DNA of 64,000 bases, from assembly GCF_900105115.1 (NCBI RefSeq), contig NZ_FNRV01000001.1, forward strand, positions 3,395,501-3,459,500, read 5' to 3'. Below the pieces are notes generated by a model. It did no database searches. It had not been told where the DNA came from and saw only the letters and a list, made by a program, of their open reading frames with translations. Positions 1 through 7,962 of this stretch are shown piece after piece; the first letter of the stretch is position 1; each line of letters begins with the position of its first letter. This stretch comes from Pseudomonas mohnii. GTDB lineage: Bacteria > Pseudomonadota > Gammaproteobacteria > Pseudomonadales > Pseudomonadaceae. Both the position numbers and the translations under genes were made by a program.

Positions 1-831
1 GTGTTCGGCCACGCTGGCAACAGTGCCGCGGTTTTCCCGATGCAGCGGGTCGGGGTAAATGTATGGCCGCTCAATACCGTGCAATTCTCCAACCACACCC
101 AGTACGGCCAATGGACCGGCGAAGTGCTGGCGCCTCATCAGATCCCCGACCTGGTTGAAGGTATCGCGGCGATTGGCGAACTGGGCAATTGCGATGCGGT
201 GTTGTCGGGCTATCTCGGCAGTGCGGCCCAGGGCCGGGCCATCCTCACGGGTGTGGCGCGGATCAAGTCGATGAATCCCAAGGCCTTGTACCTGTGTGAC
301 CCAGTGATGGGGCATCCGGAGAAAGGTTGCAGCGTGCCGGCGGAAGTCAGTGATTTCCTGCTGGAAGAGGCTGCCGCCGTGGCGGACTTCATGTGCCCGA
401 ATCAATTGGAGCTCGACAGCTTTTCGGGGCGCAAGCCGCAGTCGCTGTTCGACTGCCTGGCGATGGCGCGAGCGTTGCTGACGCGCGGTCCGAAGGCGGT
501 GCTGGTCAAGCATCTGGACTATCCCGGCAAAACGCCGGACGTCTTCGAGATGCTCCTGGTGACCGCAGAAGGCAGCTGGCATTTGCAGCGTCCGCTGCTG
601 GCGTTCCCGCGTCAGCCGGTGGGTGTTGGCGACCTGACCTCCGGGCTGTTCCTGGCCCGCGTTCTATTGGGCGACAGCCTGGTGGCCGCTTTCGAGTTCG
701 CCGCGTCGGCGGTGCATGAGGTGTTGCTGGAAACCCAGGCCTGCGCCAGTTATGAACTGGAACTGGTGCGGGCGCAGGACCGGATTGCCCATCCGCGGGT
801 GCGGTTTGAAGCGACTTCGATCAGTTTGTAA
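1..831 (+). CDS. pdxY: Pyridoxal kinase PdxY, 5' end cut off
   Basis: Ribokinase-fold kinase that phosphorylates pyridoxal to pyridoxal 5'-phosphate in the vitamin B6 salvage pathway, in the cytoplasm. The visible 276 residues begin inside the conserved N-terminal stretch ([14 protein letters not shown]), so roughly 15 residues including the true start lie left of the window; the GTG at base 1 is an internal valine codon. The segment [20 protein letters not shown] and the C-terminal [10 protein letters not shown] motif, which carries the catalytic aspartate of this fold, identify the family. It converges on the thioesterase gene downstream, with a terminator hairpin between them. Identification is firm; only the start is missing. 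Confidence 0.93.
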   Translation: MFGHAGNSAAVFPMQRVGVNVWPLNTVQFSNHTQYGQWTGEVLAPHQIPDLVEGIAAIGELGNCDAVLSGYLGSAAQGRAILTGVARIKSMNPKALYLCDPVMGHPEKGCSVPAEVSDFLLEEAAAVADFMCPNQLELDSFSGRKPQSLFDCLAMARALLTRGPKAVLVKHLDYPGKTPDVFEMLLVTAEGSWHLQRPLLAFPRQPVGVGDLTSGLFLARVLLGDSLVAAFEFAASAVHEVLLETQACASYELELVRAQDRIAHPRVRFEATSISL

Positions 832-843
832 GCGGATCGCGGC

Positions 844-875
844 AAAAAAGATCGCAGCCGCCTCAGGCTGCGATC
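844..875 (-). terminator. Rho-independent terminator of the thioesterase gene
   Basis: Ten-base-pair stem GATCGCAGCC / GGCTGCGATC with a six-base loop. Six A residues on the left of the plus strand give a T run after the stem when read on the minus strand, so it terminates the minus-strand thioesterase gene. It may also stop pdxY. Confidence 0.8.
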
Positions 876-882
876 CTTCGGC

Positions 883-1365
883 TTAGGCGTCGCCCTTGAT
901 TTCCTGATAACGCTTTTCCAGTTCCTGGCGAATCTGCCGGCGCTGTTGAGCCTGCATGTAGCGACGCTTGTCTTCACTGTTTTGCGGTTGCAGGGGCGGC
1001 ACGGCTGCGGGTTTGCGCTGGTCATCCACCGCGACCATGGTGAAGAAGCAGCTGTTGGTGTGGCGCACCGAGCGCTCACGAATGTTTTCGGTCACGACCT
1101 TGATGCCCACCTCCATCGAAGTGTTGCCGGTGTAGTTGACCGAAGCGAGGAAGGTCACCAGTTCGCCGACATGAATCGGCTCACGGAAAATCACCTGGTC
1201 TACCGACAGGGTCACCACGTAACGGCCGGCATAACGGCTGGCGCAAGCGTAGGCCACTTCATCGAGGTACTTGAGCAAGGTCCCGCCGTGAACATTGCCA
1301 GAGAAGTTGGCCATGTCAGGGGTCATCAATACCGTCATCGACAGCTGGGCGTTTCCGGGTTCCAT
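883..1365 (-). CDS. Acyl-CoA thioesterase, hotdog fold
   Basis: 160-residue cytoplasmic hydrolase of the acyl-CoA thioesterase (YciA/ACOT-like) hotdog family, expected to cleave acyl-CoA to free acid and CoA. The family motif is visible as NFSGNVHGGTLLKYLDEVAY, where the aspartate is the usual catalytic residue. The C-terminus is charged and helical (about residues 130-160). I chose the ATG giving MEPGNAQLSM rather than an upstream frame extension, because the extension (beginning MKKPYRHPQ) does not resemble the family. A second YciA-like gene lies at 50014-50418. Family certain; substrate unknown. Confidence 0.85.
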   Translation of the reverse strand: MEPGNAQLSMTVLMTPDMANFSGNVHGGTLLKYLDEVAYACASRYAGRYVVTLSVDQVIFREPIHVGELVTFLASVNYTGNTSMEVGIKVVTENIRERSVRHTNSCFFTMVAVDDQRKPAAVPPLQPQNSEDKRRYMQAQQRRQIRQELEKRYQEIKGDA

Positions 1366-1648
1366 AGCATTCTCACGGGTCAAGGCAAGGTCTGAGGGGA
1401 CGCACCTCTGCGGGTGCCTGTACGGTTTTTTCAAACCAACGTTATCGGGACGCCGCAGCGTGCGCCGCCGTCACGCCGGATCGATCTGTTTCCTTATATT
1501 GCACTGCCTTTCTGCCGGAAGTCGCGGTGTTACCCTTCAAAAGCCCATATCCAAGGGCAATTCCTACGCGGAAAGCGGATTTATTACCCTGCTTGATCAG
1601 ACTTTTCCTGCGTCCGATTGAGCGATGTCAGTCAAGGAGCCTCACACC

Positions 1649-3412
1649 ATGCATGCCATCAGTTTCATTCAGGATTTGGCAGTCATCATGCTGGTCGCAG
1701 GTGTGGTGACCGTGCTTTTTCATCGGTTCAAGCAACCGGTGGTTCTGGGCTACATCGTCGCCGGCTTCATCATTGGCCCACACACCCCGCCGTTCGGCTT
1801 GATCCACGACGAAGAAACCATCAAGACCCTGGCGGAGCTGGGGGTGATTTTCCTGATGTTCTGCCTGGGTCTGGAGTTCAGTCTGCGCAAGTTGTTCAAG
1901 GTGGGCGCCACAGCGTTTATCGCGGCGTTCCTGGAAATCGTGCTGATGATCTGGATCGGTTACGAGATAGGCCGATGGTTCGACTGGAACACCATGGATT
2001 CGCTGTTCCTGGGCGCGATCCTGGCGATCTCCTCGACCACCATCATCGTCAAGGCGCTCAACGATCTGAAGATGAAGAACGAGCGCTTTGCGCAGCTGAT
2101 TTTCGGGGTGTTGATCGTCGAGGACATTCTGGGCATCGGCATCATCGCTTTGCTATCGAGTATCGCGGTCAGCGGCACGGTCAGCTCCGGCGAAGTGTTC
2201 TCCACGGTCGGCAAGCTCTCGCTGTTCATGATCGTCGCGCTGGTCATCGGCATTCTGTTGGTACCGCGATTGCTGGCCTATGTGGCCAGATTCGAGAGCA
2301 ATGAAATGCTGCTGATCACGGTGCTGGGCCTGTGTTTTGGCTTCTGCCTGCTGGTGGTCAAACTCGAATACAGCATGGTGCTGGGCGCGTTCCTGATCGG
2401 TGCAATCATGGCCGAGTCCCGGCAGTTGCTGAAGATCGAACGCTTGATCGAACCGGTTCGCGATTTATTCAGTGCGATTTTCTTCGTCGCCATCGGGTTG
2501 ATGCTGGACCCGATGATCCTGCTGCAATATGCCTGGCCGATTGCGGTGATCACCGTCGCCGTGGTGCTCGGCAAGATGTTGTCCTGCGGTCTTGGCGCCT
2601 TTATCGCCGGCAATGACGGACGCACCTCACTGCGGGTGGGGATGGGGCTGTCGCAGATCGGCGAATTTTCTTTCATCATCGCTGCCCTGGGCATGACCCT
2701 GCAGGTGACTAGCAACTTCCTGTATCCGGTGGCGGTGGCGGTATCGGTGATTACCACGCTGCTGACACCCTATTTGATTCGCGCGGCCGATCCTTTGTCG
2801 ATCAAGCTGGCCGCCGTGATGCCGCAGCGTCTGGGGCGAGTACTGGGGATGTATGGCGAATGGCTTCGCAGCATCCAGCCGCAGGGCGAGGGTGCGCTGC
2901 TGGCATCGATGATTCGACGAATTCTGCTGCAAGTTGGGGTCAATCTGGCATTGGTGATCGCGATCTTCTTCGCCGGCGCTTATTTCGCCGAGAAAGTGTC
3001 CGCCTATGTGCAAGATCTGATCAGCGATCCGAGCTGGCAGAAGGCGCTGATCTGGGGTGGAGCGCTGCTATTGTCGCTGCCCTTCCTGATTGCCGCGTAT
3101 CGCAAGCTCAAGGCACTGTCGATGTTGCTGGCGGAAATGGGCGTGAAGCCGGAGATGGCCGGGCGCCACACACAGCGAGTGCGTCGGGTGATTGCAGAAG
3201 TCATCCCGATCCTCTCGCTGTTGGTGATCTTCCTGCTGTTGGCAGCCTTGTCGGCCAGTATTCTGCCGACCAACAAGTTGCTGATGCTGATCGTCGTGGT
3301 CGCAGCTGCCGTGGCGGCGCTGCTGTGGCGCTGGTTTATCCGTGTCCACACCAGGATGCAAATTGCGTTGCTGGATACTCTGGACAATCACAAGGATTCA
3401 TCCGGGCACTGA
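1649..3412 (+). CDS. KefB-like monovalent cation:proton antiporter (CPA2)
   Basis: 587-residue inner-membrane protein of the CPA2 Na+/H+ exchanger superfamily (KefB/KefC type), predicted to exchange K+ or Na+ for protons. The N-terminal 380 residues hold about 12 hydrophobic segments, with family signatures GYIVAGFIIGP, LGVIFLMFCLGLEFS and GLSQIGEFSFIIAALG. The C-terminal 200 residues carry further membrane helices instead of the nucleotide-binding RCK (TrkA-N) domain of true KefB/KefC, so glutathione-type gating is not expected. The start is the ATG preceded by AAGGAG at 1634-1639. It converges on the SMI1/KNR4 gene with 22 bases between them. Confidence 0.87.
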   Translation: MHAISFIQDLAVIMLVAGVVTVLFHRFKQPVVLGYIVAGFIIGPHTPPFGLIHDEETIKTLAELGVIFLMFCLGLEFSLRKLFKVGATAFIAAFLEIVLMIWIGYEIGRWFDWNTMDSLFLGAILAISSTTIIVKALNDLKMKNERFAQLIFGVLIVEDILGIGIIALLSSIAVSGTVSSGEVFSTVGKLSLFMIVALVIGILLVPRLLAYVARFESNEMLLITVLGLCFGFCLLVVKLEYSMVLGAFLIGAIMAESRQLLKIERLIEPVRDLFSAIFFVAIGLMLDPMILLQYAWPIAVITVAVVLGKMLSCGLGAFIAGNDGRTSLRVGMGLSQIGEFSFIIAALGMTLQVTSNFLYPVAVAVSVITTLLTPYLIRAADPLSIKLAAVMPQRLGRVLGMYGEWLRSIQPQGEGALLASMIRRILLQVGVNLALVIAIFFAGAYFAEKVSAYVQDLISDPSWQKALIWGGALLLSLPFLIAAYRKLKALSMLLAEMGVKPEMAGRHTQRVRRVIAEVIPILSLLVIFLLLAALSASILPTNKLLMLIVVVAAAVAALLWRWFIRVHTRMQIALLDTLDNHKDSSGH

Positions 3413-3434
3413 CCCGTTGGGGGCGTCTGCGCAC

Positions 3435-3842
3435 TCAGCTTTCCAGCCAGACGTCCCGCGCCCAGTGCCAAACCGATTCCCAGGTTTCTTCGGCGAGCAG
3501 CTCGTCTTCGGCCTGCCAAAGCGCCACGGTGCCATCCTCTTCGACCACGTAGTAGTCATCACCGTCCTGGCAGATTGGAATCATGCTGCGATCAACGCCG
3601 GCGTCCCAGGCGTTGGCGGCAACGTCCGGCAGGTAGGTATGGGATTGTGGGTCGGTGACGGTCACCGGCTCCAGGCTGCCGTAGACAACATCGCTGACGG
3701 TCAGCAGAAACTCTCTGAAGACGAAGGGAATGTCGATGAACAGCTGTTCTTCGATTTCCACCAGCAGATCTTCGTCCGGCAACTCCAAGGGGACCGGTAC
3801 CGGTTCATTGGCTTCACGCAGCTGTTCGATGATTTCTTCCAC
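3435..3842 (-). CDS. SMI1/KNR4 family (SUKH-type) protein
   Basis: 135-residue acidic protein recognised as SMI1/KNR4 (SUKH superfamily) from its overall pattern: an N-terminal helix, the stretch LPDEDLLVEIEEQLFIDIPF, a central FREFLLTVSDVVYG segment, and a C-terminal tryptophan-rich end. SUKH proteins are often immunity proteins against nuclease toxins, but many single-copy bacterial members have no toxin partner and none is adjacent here. The start is GTG with AGAGG about nine bases upstream. It has no signal peptide and is probably cytoplasmic. Function in this organism is unknown. Confidence 0.75.
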   Translation of the reverse strand: MEEIIEQLREANEPVPVPLELPDEDLLVEIEEQLFIDIPFVFREFLLTVSDVVYGSLEPVTVTDPQSHTYLPDVAANAWDAGVDRSMIPICQDGDDYYVVEEDGTVALWQAEDELLAEETWESVWHWARDVWLES

Positions 3843-3926
3843 GTCCGGGATCCTCTTGCTTGAATGGCGCGGTTTATATGGGGCGGTTTATACAGTAGCT
3901 CGCTATAGATGCAACCGTGAAATAGA

Positions 3927-3950
3927 AAACCCCGGACGAGTCCGGGGTTT
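3927..3950 (-). terminator. Rho-independent terminator downstream of the Tim44-like gene
   Basis: Perfect inverted repeat with arms AAACCCCGGA / TCCGGGGTTT and loop CGAG, T-rich on both sides. It lies 32 bases after the stop of the Tim44-like gene and upstream of the SMI1/KNR4 gene, so it separates two same-direction genes. Confidence 0.85.
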
Positions 3951-3981
3951 TTTATTACTGCACGTAAGGCGCGTAGGTCAA

Positions 3982-4860
3982 TCAGCCGTTCTGGCGGATA
4001 CCGGCCACCAGCCAAGGCTGGTTTTCGCCCTGGGCACGTTCCATGTTCCAGCTTTCGCTGAACACTTCGCCCTGGTCGAAACGCGAGGTTTTCGACACGC
4101 CGCTGAAGGTCAGGGTGGCGATGGTCTTGTCGGCGCGATCGTCCACACCGTCCAGTTGTACAACGAGGTTATCGATGTAGGTGGACTGGAAGCCGTCGCC
4201 CAGATCGGCACGTTCGCGCTTGAGGAAATCCAGCATTTGCGGGGTCACGAACTCGGCGATCTTGTCCATTTCGTTGGCATCCCAGTGTTGTTGCAGGGAC
4301 TGGAAATGGTTGCGGGCCGCTTCGATGAAGTTCTTTTCATTGAACCAGGCTGGCGCATTGATCACCGGACGTGCAGCAACCGGTGCGGTCGAACCGCCGA
4401 AGATCGAGCCGCCGGCAGGCTTCTGCTCGAACACTTCACGCTGCATGGGTGCGTAACCTGCCGGAGCCATGTGCTCCTGCTGCTTGCGACGACGAGCGGC
4501 AATAAAGCGGAAGATCAGGAAGGCGATGACCGCCATGATCAGGATGTCGAAGATCTGCATGCCCTGGAAGCCACCGCCCATGAACATGGACGCCAACAGG
4601 CCACCGGCGGCGATACCGGCCAGAGGGCCGAGCCAGCGCGAAGCACCGCCGGCCTTGGCTGCGGCACCCGCGGCACCTGCAGCGCCAGCGGTCGCAGCAG
4701 CGCCGCCCATGCCTGGAGAAGAAGGTGCCATCTGGCTGGTTTGGTGCGTCGGCGCCGCGCCGGCGCTTTTGCCACCACCGAAGCGCTTGGCGGCATTGAC
4801 GTCGAGACTCATCGTCAGGCCAATGCACAGCGCCATGGCGATGCTAAGAAAACGTTTCAT
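3982..4860 (-). CDS. Tim44-like domain protein, membrane anchored
   Basis: 292-residue protein with an N-terminal signal-like segment (MKRFLSIAMALCIGLTMS, residues 1-24), an alanine/glycine-rich linker (about 45-75), and two short hydrophobic segments (about 78-95 and 103-120) followed by a basic RRRKQQ stop. The C-terminal Tim44-like domain (about 145-292) contains WFNEKNFIEAARNHFQSLQ and an NTF2-like fold pattern. Mitochondrial Tim44 domains bind membrane lipid during protein import; the bacterial members have no established role. It is transcribed alone and closed by the hairpin at 3927-3950. Confidence 0.85.
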   Translation of the reverse strand: MKRFLSIAMALCIGLTMSLDVNAAKRFGGGKSAGAAPTHQTSQMAPSSPGMGGAAATAGAAGAAGAAAKAGGASRWLGPLAGIAAGGLLASMFMGGGFQGMQIFDILIMAVIAFLIFRFIAARRRKQQEHMAPAGYAPMQREVFEQKPAGGSIFGGSTAPVAARPVINAPAWFNEKNFIEAARNHFQSLQQHWDANEMDKIAEFVTPQMLDFLKRERADLGDGFQSTYIDNLVVQLDGVDDRADKTIATLTFSGVSKTSRFDQGEVFSESWNMERAQGENQPWLVAGIRQNG

Positions 4861-5039
4861 AAAGGGAATTCCCGTTTGTGGAGGGCACGCGCGCCATGTT
4901 GCACAGCTGAAGTGTTACTGGCTAGCGGCAGAGTGTTTCGGGCTTTTGCTTGACAGGTTTCATTCAGCTTTAGTCAACGCAATAAGGCCTGTTAACTTTG
5001 GTCTGTAGGATAAGTGGATAAGTTCTGTAGGGAAGATCT

Positions 5040-5480
5040 CTAGCGTCGCAACGCCAGCATGACAACGCCGGCCGTGATCAGACCGATTCCGCCCCATTGG
5101 CGCAGGTCGAGTTTTTCACCCAGCAGGATCACGCCGAGCACCGCGACCAGCACCACGCTGAGTTTGTCCACCGGAGCGACCAGTGAGGCAGGGCCGACCT
5201 TGAGCGCGCGGAAGTAGCAAATCCACGATGCGCCAGTGGCCAGTCCCGACAGCAGCAGGAACAGATAGCTTTTGGTGGAAATCGATCCCAGTGACTGATA
5301 TTGGCCCGTGGCGCACAAAATCAAGGCTAGGCTGACCAGGACCACGATGGTACGCAACAGGGTGGCAAAGTCGGAATTGACGTTTTCAATGCCGACTTTC
5401 GCGAAAATGGCCGTCATTGCCGCGAATGCCGCCGATAACAGGGCCCAGAATGTCCAGGAAGAAAAGAAGCCTGAGCCCAT
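5040..5480 (-). CDS. Small EamA-family membrane protein (half-size DMT)
   Basis: 146-residue protein with about five hydrophobic helices and one EamA domain, half the length of a usual drug/metabolite transporter, so it would need to dimerise to form a transporter. Recognisable segments are GLATGASWICYFRALKVGP, followed by SLVAPVDKLSVVLVAVLGV and a LGEKL turn, which are typical of EamA C-terminal repeats. The start is the ATG preceded by AAGGTG; the longer frame from 5543 lacks family similarity and would overlap uvrD. It lies 41 bases downstream of the uvrD stop on the same strand, so it may be co-transcribed with uvrD. Substrate unknown. Confidence 0.8.
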   Translation of the reverse strand: MGSGFFSSWTFWALLSAAFAAMTAIFAKVGIENVNSDFATLLRTIVVLVSLALILCATGQYQSLGSISTKSYLFLLLSGLATGASWICYFRALKVGPASLVAPVDKLSVVLVAVLGVILLGEKLDLRQWGGIGLITAGVVMLALRR

Positions 5481-5520
5481 CTCATCGCACCTTAAATTCA
5501 AATGTCGGCCTGCTGAAAAG

Positions 5521-7704
5521 CTAGATCGCTTCCAGCTTCGCATACCCCAACATCAGCCACTTGCTGCCTTCGCTGAAGTTCACTTGCACGCGGGCCTGGG
5601 CCCCGGCGCCTTCGAAGTTGAGGATTACGCCATCGCCAAACACTGAGTGGCGTACGGTCTGCCCCAGGCTGAAGCCGGTCTGCGGGATCTCGCTGCCGCT
5701 GAACAGGTTGCTGCCACTCATCGACTGGTTACCACCGAAAGGACGGCTGACACTGTTGGAAAGTCGCACTTCCTGAATCAGGCCTTTCGGCACTTCGCGT
5801 ACGAAACGCGAGACTTTGTTGTAGGTCTCGCTGCCGTACAGACGTCGGGTTTCAGCATAGGTCATCACCAGGTTCTGCATGGCCCGGGTGATGCCGACAT
5901 AGGCCAGGCGACGTTCCTCCTCAAGACGGCCGGGCTCTTCCAGACTCATCTTGTGCGGGAACAGGCCTTCTTCCATGCCCACCAGGAACACATAAGGGAA
6001 TTCCAGGCCCTTGGCGCTGTGCAAGGTCATCAACTGAATGCTGTCTTCGTGCTCGTCGGCCTGGGTATCCCCGGCCTCCAGCGACGCATGACCGAGGAAC
6101 GCCGCCAGTGGCGTCAGGTCCTCGTCTTCTTCGCTGTTTTCGAAGTTGCGCGCGGCGCTGACCAGTTCCTCAAGGTTTTCGACCCGGGCCTGGCCTTTCT
6201 CGCCTTTTTCCGCTTCGTGATACGCAATCAGCCCGGACTGCTCGATGACGGTCTGGGTCATCAGGTGCAGCGGCATCTCCATGCATTTGGCGGCGAGGTT
6301 TTCGATCAGCTCGACAAATGCGCCCAGAGCGCTGGCCGCGCGACCGGTCAGGCCCTTGTTGGCCACGAGCTGACGCATGGCTTCCCACATCGACACATCG
6401 CTGTGGCGCGCGTGGTCGCGAATCGCTTCGACGGTTTTCTCGCCAATGCCACGGGCCGGGACGTTGATCACCCGTTCCAGTGCCGCATCGTTGCCTCGAC
6501 CTTCAAGCAAGCGCAGGTAGGCCATGGCGTTCTTGATTTCCGCGCGTTCGAAGAAGCGCTGCCCACCATAGATGCGGTACGGGATGCGCTCACGCAGCAA
6601 GGCTTCTTCCAAAACGCGCGATTGGGCGTTGGAGCGATACAAAATGGCGATATCGCTACGGGCCAGGCCGGTTTTCAGCGCGCTTTCGATGGTTTCGACA
6701 ACGTAGCGGGCTTCGTCGTGTTCGTTGAATGCAGCGTACAGATTGATGGCTTCGCCTTCGCCGCCGTCAGTCCACAACTCTTTGCCCAGGCGCCCGGTAT
6801 TGTTGGCGATCAAGGCGTTGGCGGCCTTGAGAATCCCGGCGGTGGAGCGGTAGTTCTGCTCCAGGCGAATGGTTTCGGCGTCCGGGAAGTCTTCGGAGTA
6901 CTGATAGATGTTCTCGATTTTCGCGCCACGCCAGCCGTAAATCGACTGGTCGTCGTCGCCAACCACCATCAGGCTGTCGCCACCCTTGGCCAGCAGACGC
7001 AACCAGGCGTACTGAACGGCGTTGGTGTCCTGGAACTCGTCCACCAGAATGTGCCGGAAGCGCTTCTGATAATGCGCCAGCAGTCCCGGGTGATCGCGCC
7101 ACAGGTCCAGTGCGCGCAACAGCAGTTCGGAGAAGTCGATGACGCCGGCGCGCAGGCACGCGGCCTCGTAGGCTTCATAGATGCTGCGCATGGTGGCCAG
7201 AAACAGGTCGCCGCTGGCTTGAATGTGTTGCGGACGCAGGCCTTCGTCTTTCTGCCCGTTGATGAACCATTGGGCCTGACGGGCCGGCCATCGCTGTTCG
7301 TCCAGGCCGAGCTCGCGGATGACCCGCTTGACCAGTCGCTGCTGATCGTCGCTGTCGAGAATCTGGAAGGTCTGGCTCAGCCCGGCTTCCTGCCAGTGCG
7401 CCCGCAACAAGCGGTGGGCCAGGCCGTGGAAGGTGCCGACCCACATGCCGGCCGGGTTGATACCCATTAACTGCTCGATGCGATGACGCATCTCGGCAGC
7501 GGCCTTGTTGGTAAAGGTCACCGACAGAATGGAGTGAGGCGATGCGTTTTCGACCTGTATCAACCAGGCGATACGGTGCACCAGCACTCGGGTTTTACCG
7601 GAACCAGCACCGGCCAGGACCAACTGACGACCCACGGGGGCTGCTACGGCCTGCCGTTGGGCATCGTTGAGGGAGTTCAGCAGAAGGGAGAGATCATCGC
7701 GCAT
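5521..7704 (-). CDS. uvrD: DNA helicase II UvrD
   Basis: 727-residue superfamily 1A 3'-5' helicase that removes the incised strand in nucleotide excision repair and acts in methyl-directed mismatch repair. Visible motifs in order: Walker A AGAGSGKTRVL (about residue 31), motif II VDEFQDTN, motif III VVGDDDQSIYGWRGA, motif IV EQNYRS, motif V TLHSAKGLEFPYVFLVGMEEG, motif VI EERRLAYVGITRA, and the C-terminal Tudor-like tail (GQTVRHSVFGDGVILNFEG). Length matches UvrD. The start ATG lies in a spacer divergent from the GGDEF/EAL gene. Confidence 0.97.
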   Translation of the reverse strand: MRDDLSLLLNSLNDAQRQAVAAPVGRQLVLAGAGSGKTRVLVHRIAWLIQVENASPHSILSVTFTNKAAAEMRHRIEQLMGINPAGMWVGTFHGLAHRLLRAHWQEAGLSQTFQILDSDDQQRLVKRVIRELGLDEQRWPARQAQWFINGQKDEGLRPQHIQASGDLFLATMRSIYEAYEAACLRAGVIDFSELLLRALDLWRDHPGLLAHYQKRFRHILVDEFQDTNAVQYAWLRLLAKGGDSLMVVGDDDQSIYGWRGAKIENIYQYSEDFPDAETIRLEQNYRSTAGILKAANALIANNTGRLGKELWTDGGEGEAINLYAAFNEHDEARYVVETIESALKTGLARSDIAILYRSNAQSRVLEEALLRERIPYRIYGGQRFFERAEIKNAMAYLRLLEGRGNDAALERVINVPARGIGEKTVEAIRDHARHSDVSMWEAMRQLVANKGLTGRAASALGAFVELIENLAAKCMEMPLHLMTQTVIEQSGLIAYHEAEKGEKGQARVENLEELVSAARNFENSEEDEDLTPLAAFLGHASLEAGDTQADEHEDSIQLMTLHSAKGLEFPYVFLVGMEEGLFPHKMSLEEPGRLEEERRLAYVGITRAMQNLVMTYAETRRLYGSETYNKVSRFVREVPKGLIQEVRLSNSVSRPFGGNQSMSGSNLFSGSEIPQTGFSLGQTVRHSVFGDGVILNFEGAGAQARVQVNFSEGSKWLMLGYAKLEAI

Positions 7705-7881
7705 CGGGGCATTCTAGGGGGCTGCGTCACACCGGGCAAACCCCGCTTTGTTTTTGCCGATGAAAGAGGCGCGCGGGACGACCGGTCAGTCATTGTCCGC
7801 AGGCGCTGGCCGGCCTTGCCCAGCGGCTTTTACTCCCGAGACGGGTGGTCGTACTTTTGACTGTTTTTTAACCTGTAGCTG

Positions 7882-7910
7882 TTTGGTCCGGGCATTTGCT
7901 TGTGTATGCT
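7882..7910 (+). promoter_or_regulatory. Candidate sigma-70 promoter of the GGDEF/EAL gene
   Basis: Extended -10 (TGTG directly before TATGCT at 7905-7910) with a poor -35 (TTTGGT at 7882-7887) at 17-base spacing, inside the 258-base spacer between divergent uvrD and the GGDEF/EAL gene. Judged by eye only. Confidence 0.35.
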
Positions 7911-7962
7911 CCGTTCACGTTTCGGGCCTGTGCTCGTCATTATAAGAACAAGAATATTGCCT

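Noticed and set aside
1649..3412. True KefB or KefC with RCK domain
   Set aside because: The C-terminal part shows membrane helices and no GxGxxG nucleotide-binding fold.
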